From positions 62,001-126,000 of the forward strand of contig JAVKHY010000004.1 in the NCBI GenBank assembly GCA_031459765.1: a DNA stretch of 64,000 nucleotides, given 5' to 3'. Source of the DNA: Armatimonadota bacterium (GTDB taxonomy: Bacteria; Sysuimicrobiota; Sysuimicrobiia; Sysuimicrobiales; Kaftiobacteriaceae). Below the pieces are notes generated by a model. It saw nothing but the letters and a program-made list of their open reading frames with translations, was not told the DNA's origin and did no database searches. Shown piece by piece: positions 49,615-58,660 of this stretch. How positions within the stretch are numbered: position 1 is the stretch's first letter; each line of letters starts with the position of its first letter. The translations under genes were made by a program, and so were the position numbers.

Positions 49615-50435
49615 AGTTTTCTCTCATTCTTGCCACAGTCGAACGAACGAGAGAGGTTGCGCGGTTCCTCGCGTCGCTGGAGGGTCAAACCTATCCTCAT
49701 TTCGAGGTGGTGGTCGTCGACCAGAACGACGACGATCGAGTTGATCGGCTCATTGCTTCACACGAGATGCACTATGCTATCAGGCGGCTTCGCGCCTCTC
49801 GGGGTCTATCGCGGGCACGCAACCAGGGCATTGCCGTGGCTACTGGAGATGTTCTGGCTTTCCCCGACGACGATTGCTGGTATCCTCCGGAGTTGTTGGT
49901 CCGTGTGGTCGGACATCTGGAGAGCGGAACATGGCAGGGCGTCGCTGGCCGTGCCGTGGATAGCGTTCACCGCCCGTCCGGCGGCATGAGGTGGGATCAG
50001 ACTTCTGGCCTTCTTGCGCCCGGCAATGTCTGGCGTCGAGCCACCTCTTACACGATCTTTCTTCAGCGTGTGGTTGTGGAAAGGGTAGGGGGATTCGATG
50101 AGAGCCTGGGGATCGGGTCTGGCACTCGGTGGGGCTCCGGAGAGGAGACCGACTACCTCCTGCGCGCAATGGCCGCCGGCTTTCGCATCTTTTACGATCC
50201 GGCCCTCTACGTCTACCATGAGCAGCCGGTGCGCAACAGTGCAGCCCTTGGGTTCTCCTATGGGATGGGCATGGGACGAGTGCTACGGAAGCACCACTAT
50301 CCTCCGTGGTTTGTCTTTCAGCAGGTCTCCCGCGCAGTCATTGGGGCCGTCGCAGCTGCTGCGGCAGGCCGCCGTGATGATGCTCGATTTCGTTGGGCGG
50401 TCGCCCGGGGGCGAGTGCTCGGCTGGCTGAGGTAG
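49611..50435 (+). CDS. Glycosyltransferase family 2 protein
   Basis: 274-aa GT-A fold enzyme from GTG 49611. FSLILATVERTREVARFLASLEGQTYPHFEVVVVDQND is the GT2 N-terminus; the metal-binding DxD equivalent is in GDVLAFPDDDCWYPPELL, and the acceptor region GSGTRWGSGEETDYLLRAMAAGFRI contains the EE/ED catalytic-base region. A C-terminal hydrophobic stretch may associate with the membrane. Substrate unknown. Confidence 0.92.
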   Translation: MKFSLILATVERTREVARFLASLEGQTYPHFEVVVVDQNDDDRVDRLIASHEMHYAIRRLRASRGLSRARNQGIAVATGDVLAFPDDDCWYPPELLVRVVGHLESGTWQGVAGRAVDSVHRPSGGMRWDQTSGLLAPGNVWRRATSYTIFLQRVVVERVGGFDESLGIGSGTRWGSGEETDYLLRAMAAGFRIFYDPALYVYHEQPVRNSAALGFSYGMGMGRVLRKHHYPPWFVFQQVSRAVIGAVAAAAAGRRDDARFRWAVARGRVLGWLR

Positions 50436-50437
50436 AC

Positions 50438-51448
50438 ATGGCCGCGACATCATCGGTTCTGGTCGACGCGAGGTGGCTGGGACCGCACGGCATCGGGCGC
50501 TTTGCCGCTGAACTGCTGGCTCGGTTCCCTCGTGTCGACCTTCTGCGGAATGGGTTGCGGCCGAACAACCCCGTAGACTCCCTCGTGCTGTCGTGGGTCC
50601 TCCGCCGACGGCGATCAGGAGTGTTCTTCAGTCCCGGATACAACTCTCCTTTGGACTCGCCTGTACCGTTTGTCTTCACCATTCATGATCTCATCCACAT
50701 ACGTTTCCCCGAGGAGATCACCGCGACGAAGAAGGCCTACTACTGGACCTTCGTGCGGCCCGCGGTGCGACGTGCGGCGTGCGTGCTCACCGTGTCGGAA
50801 TTTTCGAGGCGAGAGATCCACGATTGGGCCGGAGACGATTCGGCGCGAGTGGTCGTTGTGCCACCGGCTGCATCGGCCGCGTTTACGCCAGAGGGCGAGC
50901 GTCGGGAGCCCGGCTATCCATATCTGCTCTACGTTGGCAATCGGAAGCCGCACAAGAATTTGAAACGCTGCTTTCAGGCCATCGCGCAGGCGTCCCTTCC
51001 GCATGAGATGAGGCTGGTGATGAGCGGAACGGCCGATGCTGTTACTGCAGCCGAAGCGCGGCGGGCTGGCATCGCGGAACGGTTGGTGTTTGCCGGATGG
51101 GTAGACGATGCCGGGCTGGCCACCTGGTACAGGGGCGCGGTAGCTCTCGTGATCCCTTCTCTTTATGAGGGCTTTGGGCTTCCAGCCCTTGAGGCCATGG
51201 CGTCGGGGACGGCGGTGGTGGCTTCCGGGACGACGGCGCTGCCGGAGGTCGTGGGCGACGCCGCGGTGATGGTTGATCCCTTCGATGTAAGCTCCATCGC
51301 GGCGGGCATCGAGCGCGTCGTCCACGACCCAGATCTGCGTGACGAGTTGAGGCGCCGCGGTTTGACGCGTGCCGCGCTGTTCGACTGGAATCGCACCGCC
51401 CGTCGCGTATGGGAGATCCTGTCGAGGGCAGGCGAGGAGAGTATCTGA
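50438..51448 (+). CDS. Glycosyltransferase family 4 protein (mannosyltransferase-like)
   Basis: 336 aa from ATG 50438, 2 bp after the previous stop. GT-B fold: FTIHDLIHIRFPEEIT, TVSEFSRREIHDWAGDD, LLYVGNRKPHKNLKRCFQA, and IPSLYEGFGLPALEAMASGTAVVASGTTALPEVVGDAAVMVDPFD with the EX7E motif. The HDL and NRKPHKN patterns resemble WbaZ/MtfA-like mannosyl- or rhamnosyltransferases. Last gene of the lower-GC block. Confidence 0.92.
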   Translation: MAATSSVLVDARWLGPHGIGRFAAELLARFPRVDLLRNGLRPNNPVDSLVLSWVLRRRRSGVFFSPGYNSPLDSPVPFVFTIHDLIHIRFPEEITATKKAYYWTFVRPAVRRAACVLTVSEFSRREIHDWAGDDSARVVVVPPAASAAFTPEGERREPGYPYLLYVGNRKPHKNLKRCFQAIAQASLPHEMRLVMSGTADAVTAAEARRAGIAERLVFAGWVDDAGLATWYRGAVALVIPSLYEGFGLPALEAMASGTAVVASGTTALPEVVGDAAVMVDPFDVSSIAAGIERVVHDPDLRDELRRRGLTRAALFDWNRTARRVWEILSRAGEESI

Positions 51449-51566
51449 TCGGAACCGCGAGGCAATGACAAAGGCGACCTGGTAGACCGGAGCGCTACAC
51501 TTCCAGAGTCGGTTCCCTCGACTATCTGCCCCTTCGGACGGGCATGCTCCCCAAAGGGAACCGGGG
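51449..51566. other. Gap upstream of the glycosylphosphotransferase gene
   Basis: 118 bp. TACACT near 51493 and GACTAT near 51526 are possible -10 boxes, but no convincing -35 is spaced from either. A CCCCAAAGGGAACCGGGG hairpin precedes the start codon. Nothing else seen. Confidence 0.4.
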
Positions 51567-52979
51567 ATGCTGACGGAGAGCCGGCGCAGACAACTGCGGG
51601 TGCTGCTGGCGGTCGTGCTCGACGCGGGGATGATCGTGGCCGCGTTCTCGCTGGCCTACCTGCTGCGGTTCCGCTGGGAGATCATCCCCGCCCTGGACGA
51701 GCCGCCGGCCGCGCCGTACTTCGTCGTGCTCACCCCCCTGCTGCCGACCTGGCTGCTGATCTTCGCCGCCTACGGGCTGTACCGGGAGCAGATCCAGCCA
51801 TTCTTCGACGAGGCCCTCAAGGTGGCCAGCGCCGTGGCCATGGGGATGATGGTGCTGCTGGCCGGCTCCTTCTTCTACCGCGACTTCTCCTACTCTCGGC
51901 TGTGGATGCTGCTGGCGTGGGCCCTGAGCACCGGGCTGATGCTGGGCGCCCGCGGCACGCTGCGGGTGGGGCTGCGCGCCTTGCGCGCCCGCGGCATCGA
52001 CGTCCGGCGGGTGCTGATCGTCGGGGCCGGACCGGAAGGGGTCGCGCTGGCCCGGGCCCTGCGCGAGCGTCCGGAGCTGGGCCAGCAGCCGGTGGCGTTC
52101 CTCGACGACCGCGCCCGATCCGAGGTCGCCGGGCTGCCGGTGGCCGGTTCTCCCGGGGAGGTGCTGCGGGCGGTGCGGCGGTTCGGGGCGCACCGGGTGG
52201 TGATCGCCCGGCCGCAGGAGGCGCGGGAGGAGACGATGCGGGTGGCCGCCCTGTGTCAGGAGGCGGGGGTGCCCTTCGCCATCGTGCCGGACCTGTATAC
52301 CCTGGCCGCCACCGGCGCCGCGGTCGAGGTCGTCGGCCGCCTGCCGCTGCTGAGTCTGCAGGGCAGTCCGCTCGGGGGATGGGGGAAGCACCTCAAAGAC
52401 GCTCTCGATGTCGTCGGCGCGCTGATCGGGCTGGTCCTGACGCTCCCCGTGTTCGTCCTCTGCGCCCTGGCCGTCGTCGTGGACAGCCCGGGACCGGTTT
52501 TCTACCGCCAGCGGCGCATCGGCAAGGGCGGGGTGCCCTTCACCGCCTGGAAGTTCCGCACGATGATCCGGGATGCGGAGGCCGTGCTGGCGCAGGACGA
52601 GCGGCTGCGGCGGCAATTTGAGCGCTCCTTCAAGCTGGTGGACGATCCGCGAGTGACGCGGGTGGGCCGCTTCCTGCGGCGGACCGGCCTGGACGAGCTG
52701 CCGCAGCTGCTCAACGTCCTGCGGGGCGAGATGAGCCTGGTCGGTCCGCGGCCGATCGTGGAGGAGGAACTGGCCAAGTACGGCCCCTGGGAGCGGCGCC
52801 TCCTGTGCGTCAAGCCGGGGCTGACGGGGCTGTGGCAGGTGCTCCGCCACGACGAGCCGGACTACGCCCAGCGCGTGCGGCTGGACATGTACTACATCGA
52901 CCACTGGTCGCTGGGACTGGACCTGCAGATCCTGTTTCGCACCGTGCCGTCGGTCATCGCTGGCCGCGGCGCCTACTGA
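51567..52979 (+). CDS. Polyprenyl glycosylphosphotransferase (WbaP/WcaJ type)
   Basis: 470-aa enzyme that starts a lipid-linked glycan by moving a sugar-1-phosphate to undecaprenyl phosphate. Four or five N-terminal membrane helices (about 10-125) are followed by a Rossmann-like CoA_binding_3 region with VLIVGAGPEGVALARAL (about 150-167). The catalytic bacterial sugar transferase domain begins KHLKDALDVVGALIGLVLTLP and continues SPGPVFYRQRRIGKGG, WKFRTM, GLDELPQLLNVLRGEMSLVGPRP and GLTGLWQV. Together with Wzx, Wzy and the glycosyltransferases it completes a Wzx/Wzy pathway. Confidence 0.95.
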   Translation: MLTESRRRQLRVLLAVVLDAGMIVAAFSLAYLLRFRWEIIPALDEPPAAPYFVVLTPLLPTWLLIFAAYGLYREQIQPFFDEALKVASAVAMGMMVLLAGSFFYRDFSYSRLWMLLAWALSTGLMLGARGTLRVGLRALRARGIDVRRVLIVGAGPEGVALARALRERPELGQQPVAFLDDRARSEVAGLPVAGSPGEVLRAVRRFGAHRVVIARPQEAREETMRVAALCQEAGVPFAIVPDLYTLAATGAAVEVVGRLPLLSLQGSPLGGWGKHLKDALDVVGALIGLVLTLPVFVLCALAVVVDSPGPVFYRQRRIGKGGVPFTAWKFRTMIRDAEAVLAQDERLRRQFERSFKLVDDPRVTRVGRFLRRTGLDELPQLLNVLRGEMSLVGPRPIVEEELAKYGPWERRLLCVKPGLTGLWQVLRHDEPDYAQRVRLDMYYIDHWSLGLDLQILFRTVPSVIAGRGAY

Positions 52980-52989
52980 TCGAACCCGC

Positions 52990-53346
52990 TCACAGCAGGT
53001 ACAGGGTGGTGGGGACCAGCCGTTTGTTGACCGGGTCCGCGGTAAGCCCGAAGCCTTCCAGGGTGTAGGCGCCGAGCAGCGCCTGGGCGCCGTCCTCGCC
53101 TACGATGCACAGGGTCGCGCGCACCTTTCCGCCCAGGCGCACGTAGGCCTCGGCGATGCCTCGCCTGACGGTGCGCCCGCCGGCCAGCGTGAACTCGGCC
53201 TGCTCTGTGGCGCTGAGACCGACGCTGTCCAGAACCGAGCGCGGCACCTGGGTGTAGGATGCGCCCGTGTCCACCACCGCTTCGACGGGCCGGAACGGAC
53301 CGGCGGGCGAAGGGCCGATCTCAATGACCTGCCTGAAGACCCCCAT
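52990..53346 (-). CDS. Retropepsin-like aspartic protease domain protein 2
   Basis: 118 aa from ATG at 53346. The catalytic motif EAVVDTGASYTQVPRSVLDSVGL (DTGAS instead of DSGAT in the paralogue at 39498) and the later ALLGAYTLEGFGLTADP keep the clan AA pattern. No signal peptide. The 3' end lies 10 bp from the stop of the convergent glycosylphosphotransferase gene. Its repeated association with pilus and glycan genes may reflect a processing role, but substrate is unknown. Confidence 0.85.
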   Translation of the reverse strand: MGVFRQVIEIGPSPAGPFRPVEAVVDTGASYTQVPRSVLDSVGLSATEQAEFTLAGGRTVRRGIAEAYVRLGGKVRATLCIVGEDGAQALLGAYTLEGFGLTADPVNKRLVPTTLYLL

Positions 53347-53415
53347 GCCGGACTCATTGTAACACCCCGCTGGGCGACTATCCGGCGGAGGCCAGGGGCA
53401 AGACAGCCAAGGGCA

Positions 53416-54597
53416 ATGGGTCTCGTTCGCGAACAGGCTACGGTGGTGTCCGAGCCTTCCCGCGCCGTGTCGGATCCGGGACGCAGGGTGCAGGGGCTGC
53501 GCGTGGCCCTGGTCCACGACTGGCTGATCACCCTGGGGGGGTCCGACCGCGTCCTGCTGGCCCTCCACGAGGTGTTCCCCGACGCCCCCGTCTACACGTT
53601 CCTGGCCGATCCGGCCCGGCTGCCGGCACCCTTCGCTTGCCTTCCGGTGCGGACGTCCTGGCTGCAGCGCCTGCCCGGCGCCACCTCCCGCCACCGCTGG
53701 CTCGTGCCCCTGATGCCGCTGGCGGCGCGTACCTTCGACCTGCGGGGGGTGCAGGTCGTGCTGAGCAGCAGCCACGCCTGCGCCAAGGGCGTCCTGGTCC
53801 CGCCGAGGGCGGTGCACATCTGCTACTGCCACACACCGATGCGGTACGCCTGGGAGTTGAGAGGAACGTATCTGCAGGCGATGCCCCCGGTCATCCGCCC
53901 CCTCGCCGCGGCGGCGCTGGGCTGGCTACGCCGGTGGGATCACGCCACCTCGGCTCGGGTCCATCACTTTATTGCCAACTCCCGCCACGTCGCCGCGCGC
54001 ATCCGGGCGCACTACGGCCGCGAAGCGACGGTGATCTATCCGCCGGTGGATACCGCGTTCTTCACGCCCGGGGAGAGGCGGACGGGCGAAGAATACTTCC
54101 TGACCGTCGGCCGGCTTGTGCCCTACAAGCGCATCGACCTCGCCGTGGAGGCGTTCACCCGGGCGCGCCGGCCCCTCGTCGTGGTGGGCGACGGCCCGGA
54201 GGCGCCGCGCCTGCGCGCGCTGGCCGGCCCCACGGTCCGGTTCGTCGGGGAGGTCTCCGACGACGTCCTCCGCGACTACTACCGCGGGTGCCGGGCCGTG
54301 GTCTTCCCCGGCGTCGAGGACTTCGGTCTTGTGCCGGTCGAGGCGCAGGCCTGCGGCCGGCCCGTCATCGCCTACGCCGAAGGCGGGGCGCTGGAGAGCG
54401 TGGTGGAGGGGGAGACCGGGCTGTTCTTCCGCCTGCCGACTCCCGAGGCGCTGTTCGGCGCCGTGCAGGCCTTCGAGCGCCGGCGCTTCGATCCCGGCGT
54501 GATCCGCCGGCACGCCGAGCGCTTTTCGGTCCCCCGATTTCAGGCGGAGATCGCTTCTTTCGTGGGGCAGGTCTGGTGGTCCACGTCGAGAGCCTGA
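53416..54597 (+). CDS. Glycosyltransferase family 4 protein
   Basis: 393 aa, possibly starting at a later codon since the first 28 residues are not conserved. The core starts RVALVHDWLITLGGSDRVLLALHEVFPDAPVYTFL, followed by YCHTPMRYAWELRG, YFLTVGRLVPYKRIDLAVEAF and FPGVEDFGLVPVEAQACGRPVIAYAEGGALESV with the EX7E motif. This arrangement is close to WbaZ-type mannosyltransferases of O-antigen and exopolysaccharide clusters. Its end overlaps the MoxR gene start by 22 bp. Confidence 0.92.
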   Translation: MGLVREQATVVSEPSRAVSDPGRRVQGLRVALVHDWLITLGGSDRVLLALHEVFPDAPVYTFLADPARLPAPFACLPVRTSWLQRLPGATSRHRWLVPLMPLAARTFDLRGVQVVLSSSHACAKGVLVPPRAVHICYCHTPMRYAWELRGTYLQAMPPVIRPLAAAALGWLRRWDHATSARVHHFIANSRHVAARIRAHYGREATVIYPPVDTAFFTPGERRTGEEYFLTVGRLVPYKRIDLAVEAFTRARRPLVVVGDGPEAPRLRALAGPTVRFVGEVSDDVLRDYYRGCRAVVFPGVEDFGLVPVEAQACGRPVIAYAEGGALESVVEGETGLFFRLPTPEALFGAVQAFERRRFDPGVIRRHAERFSVPRFQAEIASFVGQVWWSTSRA

Positions 54598-55511
54598 TCC
54601 GCAACCTGGAACGCGTCATCGTCGGCAAGCGAGCCGCCCTGGAGCTGGTGGCGGCCGCGCTGCTGGCCGGCGGGCACGTGCTGCTGCAGGACGTTCCCGG
54701 GGTGGGGAAGACGATGCTGGGCCGGGCGCTGGCCCGCTCCATCGGCGGGACCTTCCGACGGATTCAGGCCACCCCCGACCTGCTGCCGGCCGACATCACC
54801 GGGGGAATGGTCTACGACGCGTCGCGCGGCGAGTTCCGGTTCGTGGCCGGTCCGATCTTCGCCCACGTCGTCCTGGCGGATGAACTCAACCGGGCCACGC
54901 CGCGGACTCAGGCCGCCTTTCTGGAGGCGATGGACGAAGGCCACGTCACGATCGAAGGCACCGCGCACCCGCTGCCGCAGCCGTTCTTCCTGATCGCCAC
55001 GTTGAACCCGCTGGAGCACCACGGCACCTACCCGTTGCCCGAAGGGCAGCTGGACCGGTTCCTGGTGGCGACGCAGCTGGGCTACCCCTCGCCGGCGGAG
55101 GAGGTGGAGGTTGTCGCCCGCCAGCAGCGCGGCCATCCCGTGGAGACCCTGCGCCCCGTGGTGGACCCCGCCGGCATCCTGCGCTGGCAGGCCGCGGTGC
55201 GCGAGGTCTTCGTGGACCGCATTCTCGTGGAGTACGCGGTCGAGATCGTCGCCGCCACGCGCACCCATCCGGACGTGGTGCTGGGGGCCAGCCCGCGGGC
55301 CTCGTTGGGCCTGATCCGGCTGGCGCAGGCGCGGGCGTATCTCCAGGACCGTCCCTTCGTCCTGCCGGACGACATCAAGGCGCTGGCCGTCCCCGTCCTG
55401 GCCCACCGCCTGCAGGTCCGCGGCGTTTCGGGAACGGCGGCCCGGGGAGTGGCCGCCGCGGCGGTCGAACAGGTCCTCCGTTCGGTCGCCGTTCCGGTGA
55501 TCACGAGGTAG
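54576..55511 (+). CDS. MoxR-family AAA+ ATPase
   Basis: 311 aa from GTG 54576. Walker A DVPGVGKTMLGRALARS (about residues 39-55), Walker B FAHVVLADELNRATPRTQAAFLEAMDEG, sensor 1 FFLIATLNPLEHHGTYPLPEGQLDRF, and the lid domain region VLGASPRASLGLIRLAQARAYLQDR. MoxR ATPases are chaperone-like and typically encoded with DUF58 and transglutaminase genes, as here. The overlap with the glycosyltransferase gene suggests read-through from the glycan cluster. Confidence 0.95.
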   Translation: MVHVESLIRNLERVIVGKRAALELVAAALLAGGHVLLQDVPGVGKTMLGRALARSIGGTFRRIQATPDLLPADITGGMVYDASRGEFRFVAGPIFAHVVLADELNRATPRTQAAFLEAMDEGHVTIEGTAHPLPQPFFLIATLNPLEHHGTYPLPEGQLDRFLVATQLGYPSPAEEVEVVARQQRGHPVETLRPVVDPAGILRWQAAVREVFVDRILVEYAVEIVAATRTHPDVVLGASPRASLGLIRLAQARAYLQDRPFVLPDDIKALAVPVLAHRLQVRGVSGTAARGVAAAAVEQVLRSVAVPVITR

Positions 55512-55514
55512 CCG

Positions 55515-56606
55515 ATGCCGACCCGCGACGCCGCGGCCTACGCCGTCCTGACCCTGCTGTTGCTCTTCGTCGCCGTGAACCTGCAGGCGGGATGGGTCTA
55601 CGCCGTCGACGCCCTGCTCATCGGGTTCGGCCTGGCCGGGTGGCTGAGCGCCGTCCTGGCTGTGCGGCCGCTGCCCGTGCGCCGCGCCCTCCCGGCGGAG
55701 GTGGGGGAGGGCGACCGCGTCATCGTCCAGCTGGCCGTCGGCCCGACGCGCCTGCCCCGCTTCTTGCTGCACCTGCGGGATGAGGTTCCGGGGCTGGATC
55801 CCGGCGAGGTGTTCCTGTCCCTCGTCCGCGGTCCGGTGAGCGCCGCCTACGAGACCGTGGCCAGGCGCCGGGGCATCCACCGCACGCGGAAGATCGAGCT
55901 GCGTTCTGTGGGCCTCACCGGGCTCTTCAGGGCCTCCGGACGGGCGGACTGCCCGGGAGTGATCACCGTCCTGCCGCGGTACGCCGTCCTCCGGCGCTTC
56001 CCCCTGCCGGGGCGGCGGGGGCTGGAGCTGCACCCATACTTGAAGCCGTCGCGGACGGGGATGGAGGTTGCGGGGGTACGGGAGTTCCGCGAGGGCGACG
56101 ATCCGTCGCACATCCACTGGCGCAGCACGGCCCGGCGGGGGACGCTGGTGGTCCGCGAGTTCGAGCGGGACGTGGAGCCGGGGGCCGTGCTGGTGATCGA
56201 CACCCGGCCGGCGGCCTGCGGGGCGGAGGGGTTCGAAGCGCTGGTGCGCGCCGCGGCCTCCGTCGCCCACCTCATCGGCCGCACAGGGCAGCCGGTGCGA
56301 ATCCTGACCGACGGCCCCGACGGGCCGATCGCCGTGGGATGGACGGAGGCGCTGCGCTTTCTGGCCGCGGTGGAGCAACGCGGATCCCGGACGCCGGCCG
56401 AGCTGTGCGCGACGCTGCCTGCGGGGACGCCCGCAGTCGTCTTCACCGGCGACGCCGAGGCGGTGACGCCGCTGGCCGCCCGCGGCCATCCCCTGGTGGC
56501 GGTCCTGGCCGGCGCGCCCTCCGGCGGCCTGCTGCTGGCGGCGCTGGGCGTTCCGGTGCGGCTCCTGCGCGAGGGGGAGGAGGTGGGGACGTGCCTCGAT
56601 TCCTGA
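55515..56606 (+). CDS. DUF58 domain protein
   Basis: 363-aa protein of the DUF58 (vWA-related) family that accompanies MoxR ATPases. Two N-terminal membrane helices (about 8-55) are followed by the DUF58 signature GMEVAGVREFREGDDPSHIHWRSTARRGTLVVREFERD at about residues 182-220 and a vWA-like C-terminal part (VLVIDTRPAACG). The MIDAS motif is incomplete. Its 3' end overlaps the transglutaminase gene start. Confidence 0.92.
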   Translation: MPTRDAAAYAVLTLLLLFVAVNLQAGWVYAVDALLIGFGLAGWLSAVLAVRPLPVRRALPAEVGEGDRVIVQLAVGPTRLPRFLLHLRDEVPGLDPGEVFLSLVRGPVSAAYETVARRRGIHRTRKIELRSVGLTGLFRASGRADCPGVITVLPRYAVLRRFPLPGRRGLELHPYLKPSRTGMEVAGVREFREGDDPSHIHWRSTARRGTLVVREFERDVEPGAVLVIDTRPAACGAEGFEALVRAAASVAHLIGRTGQPVRILTDGPDGPIAVGWTEALRFLAAVEQRGSRTPAELCATLPAGTPAVVFTGDAEAVTPLAARGHPLVAVLAGAPSGGLLLAALGVPVRLLREGEEVGTCLDS

Positions 56607-58660
56607 GGCCGCCTCCACCGCCGGAAGACTCGGTCCTGGTCCGGACCCTGGTGCTGCTGGCCGTTCTCATCGCCGTGCTGGCGGTGGGGATCTTTGAGGA
56701 GTTTACCGTGCGCGCGGGTCTCTCCGCGGCGGCGATCACCGGAGGGTTTGCGACCAGCCACCTCCTCCGCCGGCGCCGGAGGCTGTGGCTGAAGGCGGCG
56801 ATCACCGCCCTGGTGTTCGTCGCCGCGCGCGACTTCTTCTCGGCGCTGATCGCCAACCCCTACGATCCCCGCGTGGCGCTGGTGAACCTGTTCCTGTGGC
56901 TGCAGGCGCTGCACAGTTTCGACCTGCCGGCGCGCAAGGACCTGAAGTACTCGCTGGCCAGCGCGGTGGTGCTGGTTGCGGTAGCGGCGGTCTATGCCCG
57001 CGACGCCGCCTTCGGAGTGCTTCTGCTGCCCTTCGCCGCGGCCTCGAGCGCGGCCATGGTCTCGATGACGGTCCCGGCGGGCGCCCTGCACCCCGGCCAC
57101 CTCGGTCGGGCCGCCATGGCCCTGGCGCTGGCCGCCCTCGTGGTGAGCGCCGTTCTGTTCGCGGCGATCCCGCGGGGCGCGGGACTCCGCGTGCGCTGGC
57201 TGCCCGTTTCGCCCCGGCTCTCTCTGCTGGCACGGCTGCAGGCGCGGATCATCAACCCCATGTATCCTGATCCCGGTGGAGCCGCCGACCCCACCCGCCC
57301 CCCTCCGGTGTTCAACCCGCAGGGATATGTGGGGTTCTCCTCGGCCGTCGACCTCCGTCTGCGCGGCGTGCTGGACGAGACGGTGGTGATGCGCGTCCGC
57401 AGCACGCGGCCGGCACTGTGGCGGGGGCTGGCTTTCGATGAGTACACGGGCGTCGGCTGGCGCATGGCCGACCAGACCGTGCAGGAGTTCATCTCCGAGG
57501 ACCCGCGGATCGTGCCTCGGTTGACGGCCGACGAGCCGTGGCCCGCCGACAGCGAGCAGGTGATCCAGACCTTCTACGTCGAGGCGCCCCAGCCCAACGT
57601 CTTCTTCGCCGCCTACCGTCCCTTCGAGGTGTACGTGCCGACAGGGAGTGTGGGCGTGGACCGCTACGCCGGACTGCGCAGCCCCGCGGCGCTGGAGGAA
57701 GGGACCATCTACAGCGTGATCAGCCGCGTCCCGCGCCCGGCGCCGGGGCTGCTCCGGCGCCGCCGCGGCGACCTCCCGCCGGCGATCCGCGACCGGTACC
57801 TGCAGCTGCCGGCGGTGCCGGAGCGGGTGCGCGCGCTGGCGGCGGCGCTGACCGCAGCGCACGACACCGTCTACGACAAGACCGTCGCCGTCAACCGCTA
57901 CCTGGTGCGCCACTACACCTACAATCTTCAGGCCCCGCCGCTGCCGCATGGGGCCGACGCGGTGGATTACTTCCTGTTCGAATCGAAACAGGGCGCCTGC
58001 GAGGCGTTTGCCAGCGCCATGACCGTCCTGCTGCGCGCGGCGGGGATCCCCGCGCGGCTGGTCACCGGGTACGCCACGGGCACCTACAACCTCTTCACCG
58101 GGTACTACGAGGTCCGCAACGCGGACGCCCACGCCTGGGTGGAGGTGTACCTGCCGGGCGCGGGATGGATCGAGTTCGAGCCGACGCCGGGCTTTCCAAC
58201 GCCTGAGGAGGTGTCGGCCCGGACGGAAGGTCGGTGGCTGGCCCGGGACGCCGCGGTGTGGGCCGCTGCGGCGACGCAGCGGCTGCTGGCCGGGCTGCCC
58301 GGCCTGGCCCTCCGGCTGCCGCCATCGGGTGTCCTGCTCGGCGTGCTGGCAACGCTGGCGGTTTCCCTGGTCCTCTTCCGCTGGCGTGTCGGCGCCATCC
58401 GTCCCCGAGACGGGGTCAGGGCGGCCTACGCCGCGATGCTCCGGGCCCTGCGGCGGCGGGGCGTCGTGCGTCACCCTCACCTGACGCCGCGTGAACTCCT
58501 CGGGGCCGTCCCCTCCGGGGCACGGGACGCCGCGGGCGAGGTGACGGCCCTCTTCGAGCGCGTCGCCTACGGCGGCGCGGCCGTGACGGCCGACGACGCG
58601 CGCCGGGCGGCCGAGGCGCTCGCCCGGACCATTGCCGAGCTGCAGGGACGACGGCGGTGA
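56591..58660 (+). CDS. Transglutaminase-like membrane protein (TgpA type)
   Basis: 689 aa from GTG 56591, after GGGGAGGAGGTGGGG. Six or so N-terminal membrane segments (to about residue 200), a DUF3488-like periplasmic region, then a transglutaminase-like domain with the triad: Cys in KQGACEAFASAMTVLLRAAGIPARLVTGY, His in NADAHAWVEVYLPGAGW and Asp/Glu in the WIEFEPTPGF context. One more membrane segment and a DUF4129-like C-terminus follow. Forms the usual MoxR-DUF58-transglutaminase trio; the physiological substrate of these proteins is not known. Confidence 0.92.
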   Translation: MPRFLRPPPPPEDSVLVRTLVLLAVLIAVLAVGIFEEFTVRAGLSAAAITGGFATSHLLRRRRRLWLKAAITALVFVAARDFFSALIANPYDPRVALVNLFLWLQALHSFDLPARKDLKYSLASAVVLVAVAAVYARDAAFGVLLLPFAAASSAAMVSMTVPAGALHPGHLGRAAMALALAALVVSAVLFAAIPRGAGLRVRWLPVSPRLSLLARLQARIINPMYPDPGGAADPTRPPPVFNPQGYVGFSSAVDLRLRGVLDETVVMRVRSTRPALWRGLAFDEYTGVGWRMADQTVQEFISEDPRIVPRLTADEPWPADSEQVIQTFYVEAPQPNVFFAAYRPFEVYVPTGSVGVDRYAGLRSPAALEEGTIYSVISRVPRPAPGLLRRRRGDLPPAIRDRYLQLPAVPERVRALAAALTAAHDTVYDKTVAVNRYLVRHYTYNLQAPPLPHGADAVDYFLFESKQGACEAFASAMTVLLRAAGIPARLVTGYATGTYNLFTGYYEVRNADAHAWVEVYLPGAGWIEFEPTPGFPTPEEVSARTEGRWLARDAAVWAAAATQRLLAGLPGLALRLPPSGVLLGVLATLAVSLVLFRWRVGAIRPRDGVRAAYAAMLRALRRRGVVRHPHLTPRELLGAVPSGARDAAGEVTALFERVAYGGAAVTADDARRAAEALARTIAELQGRRR

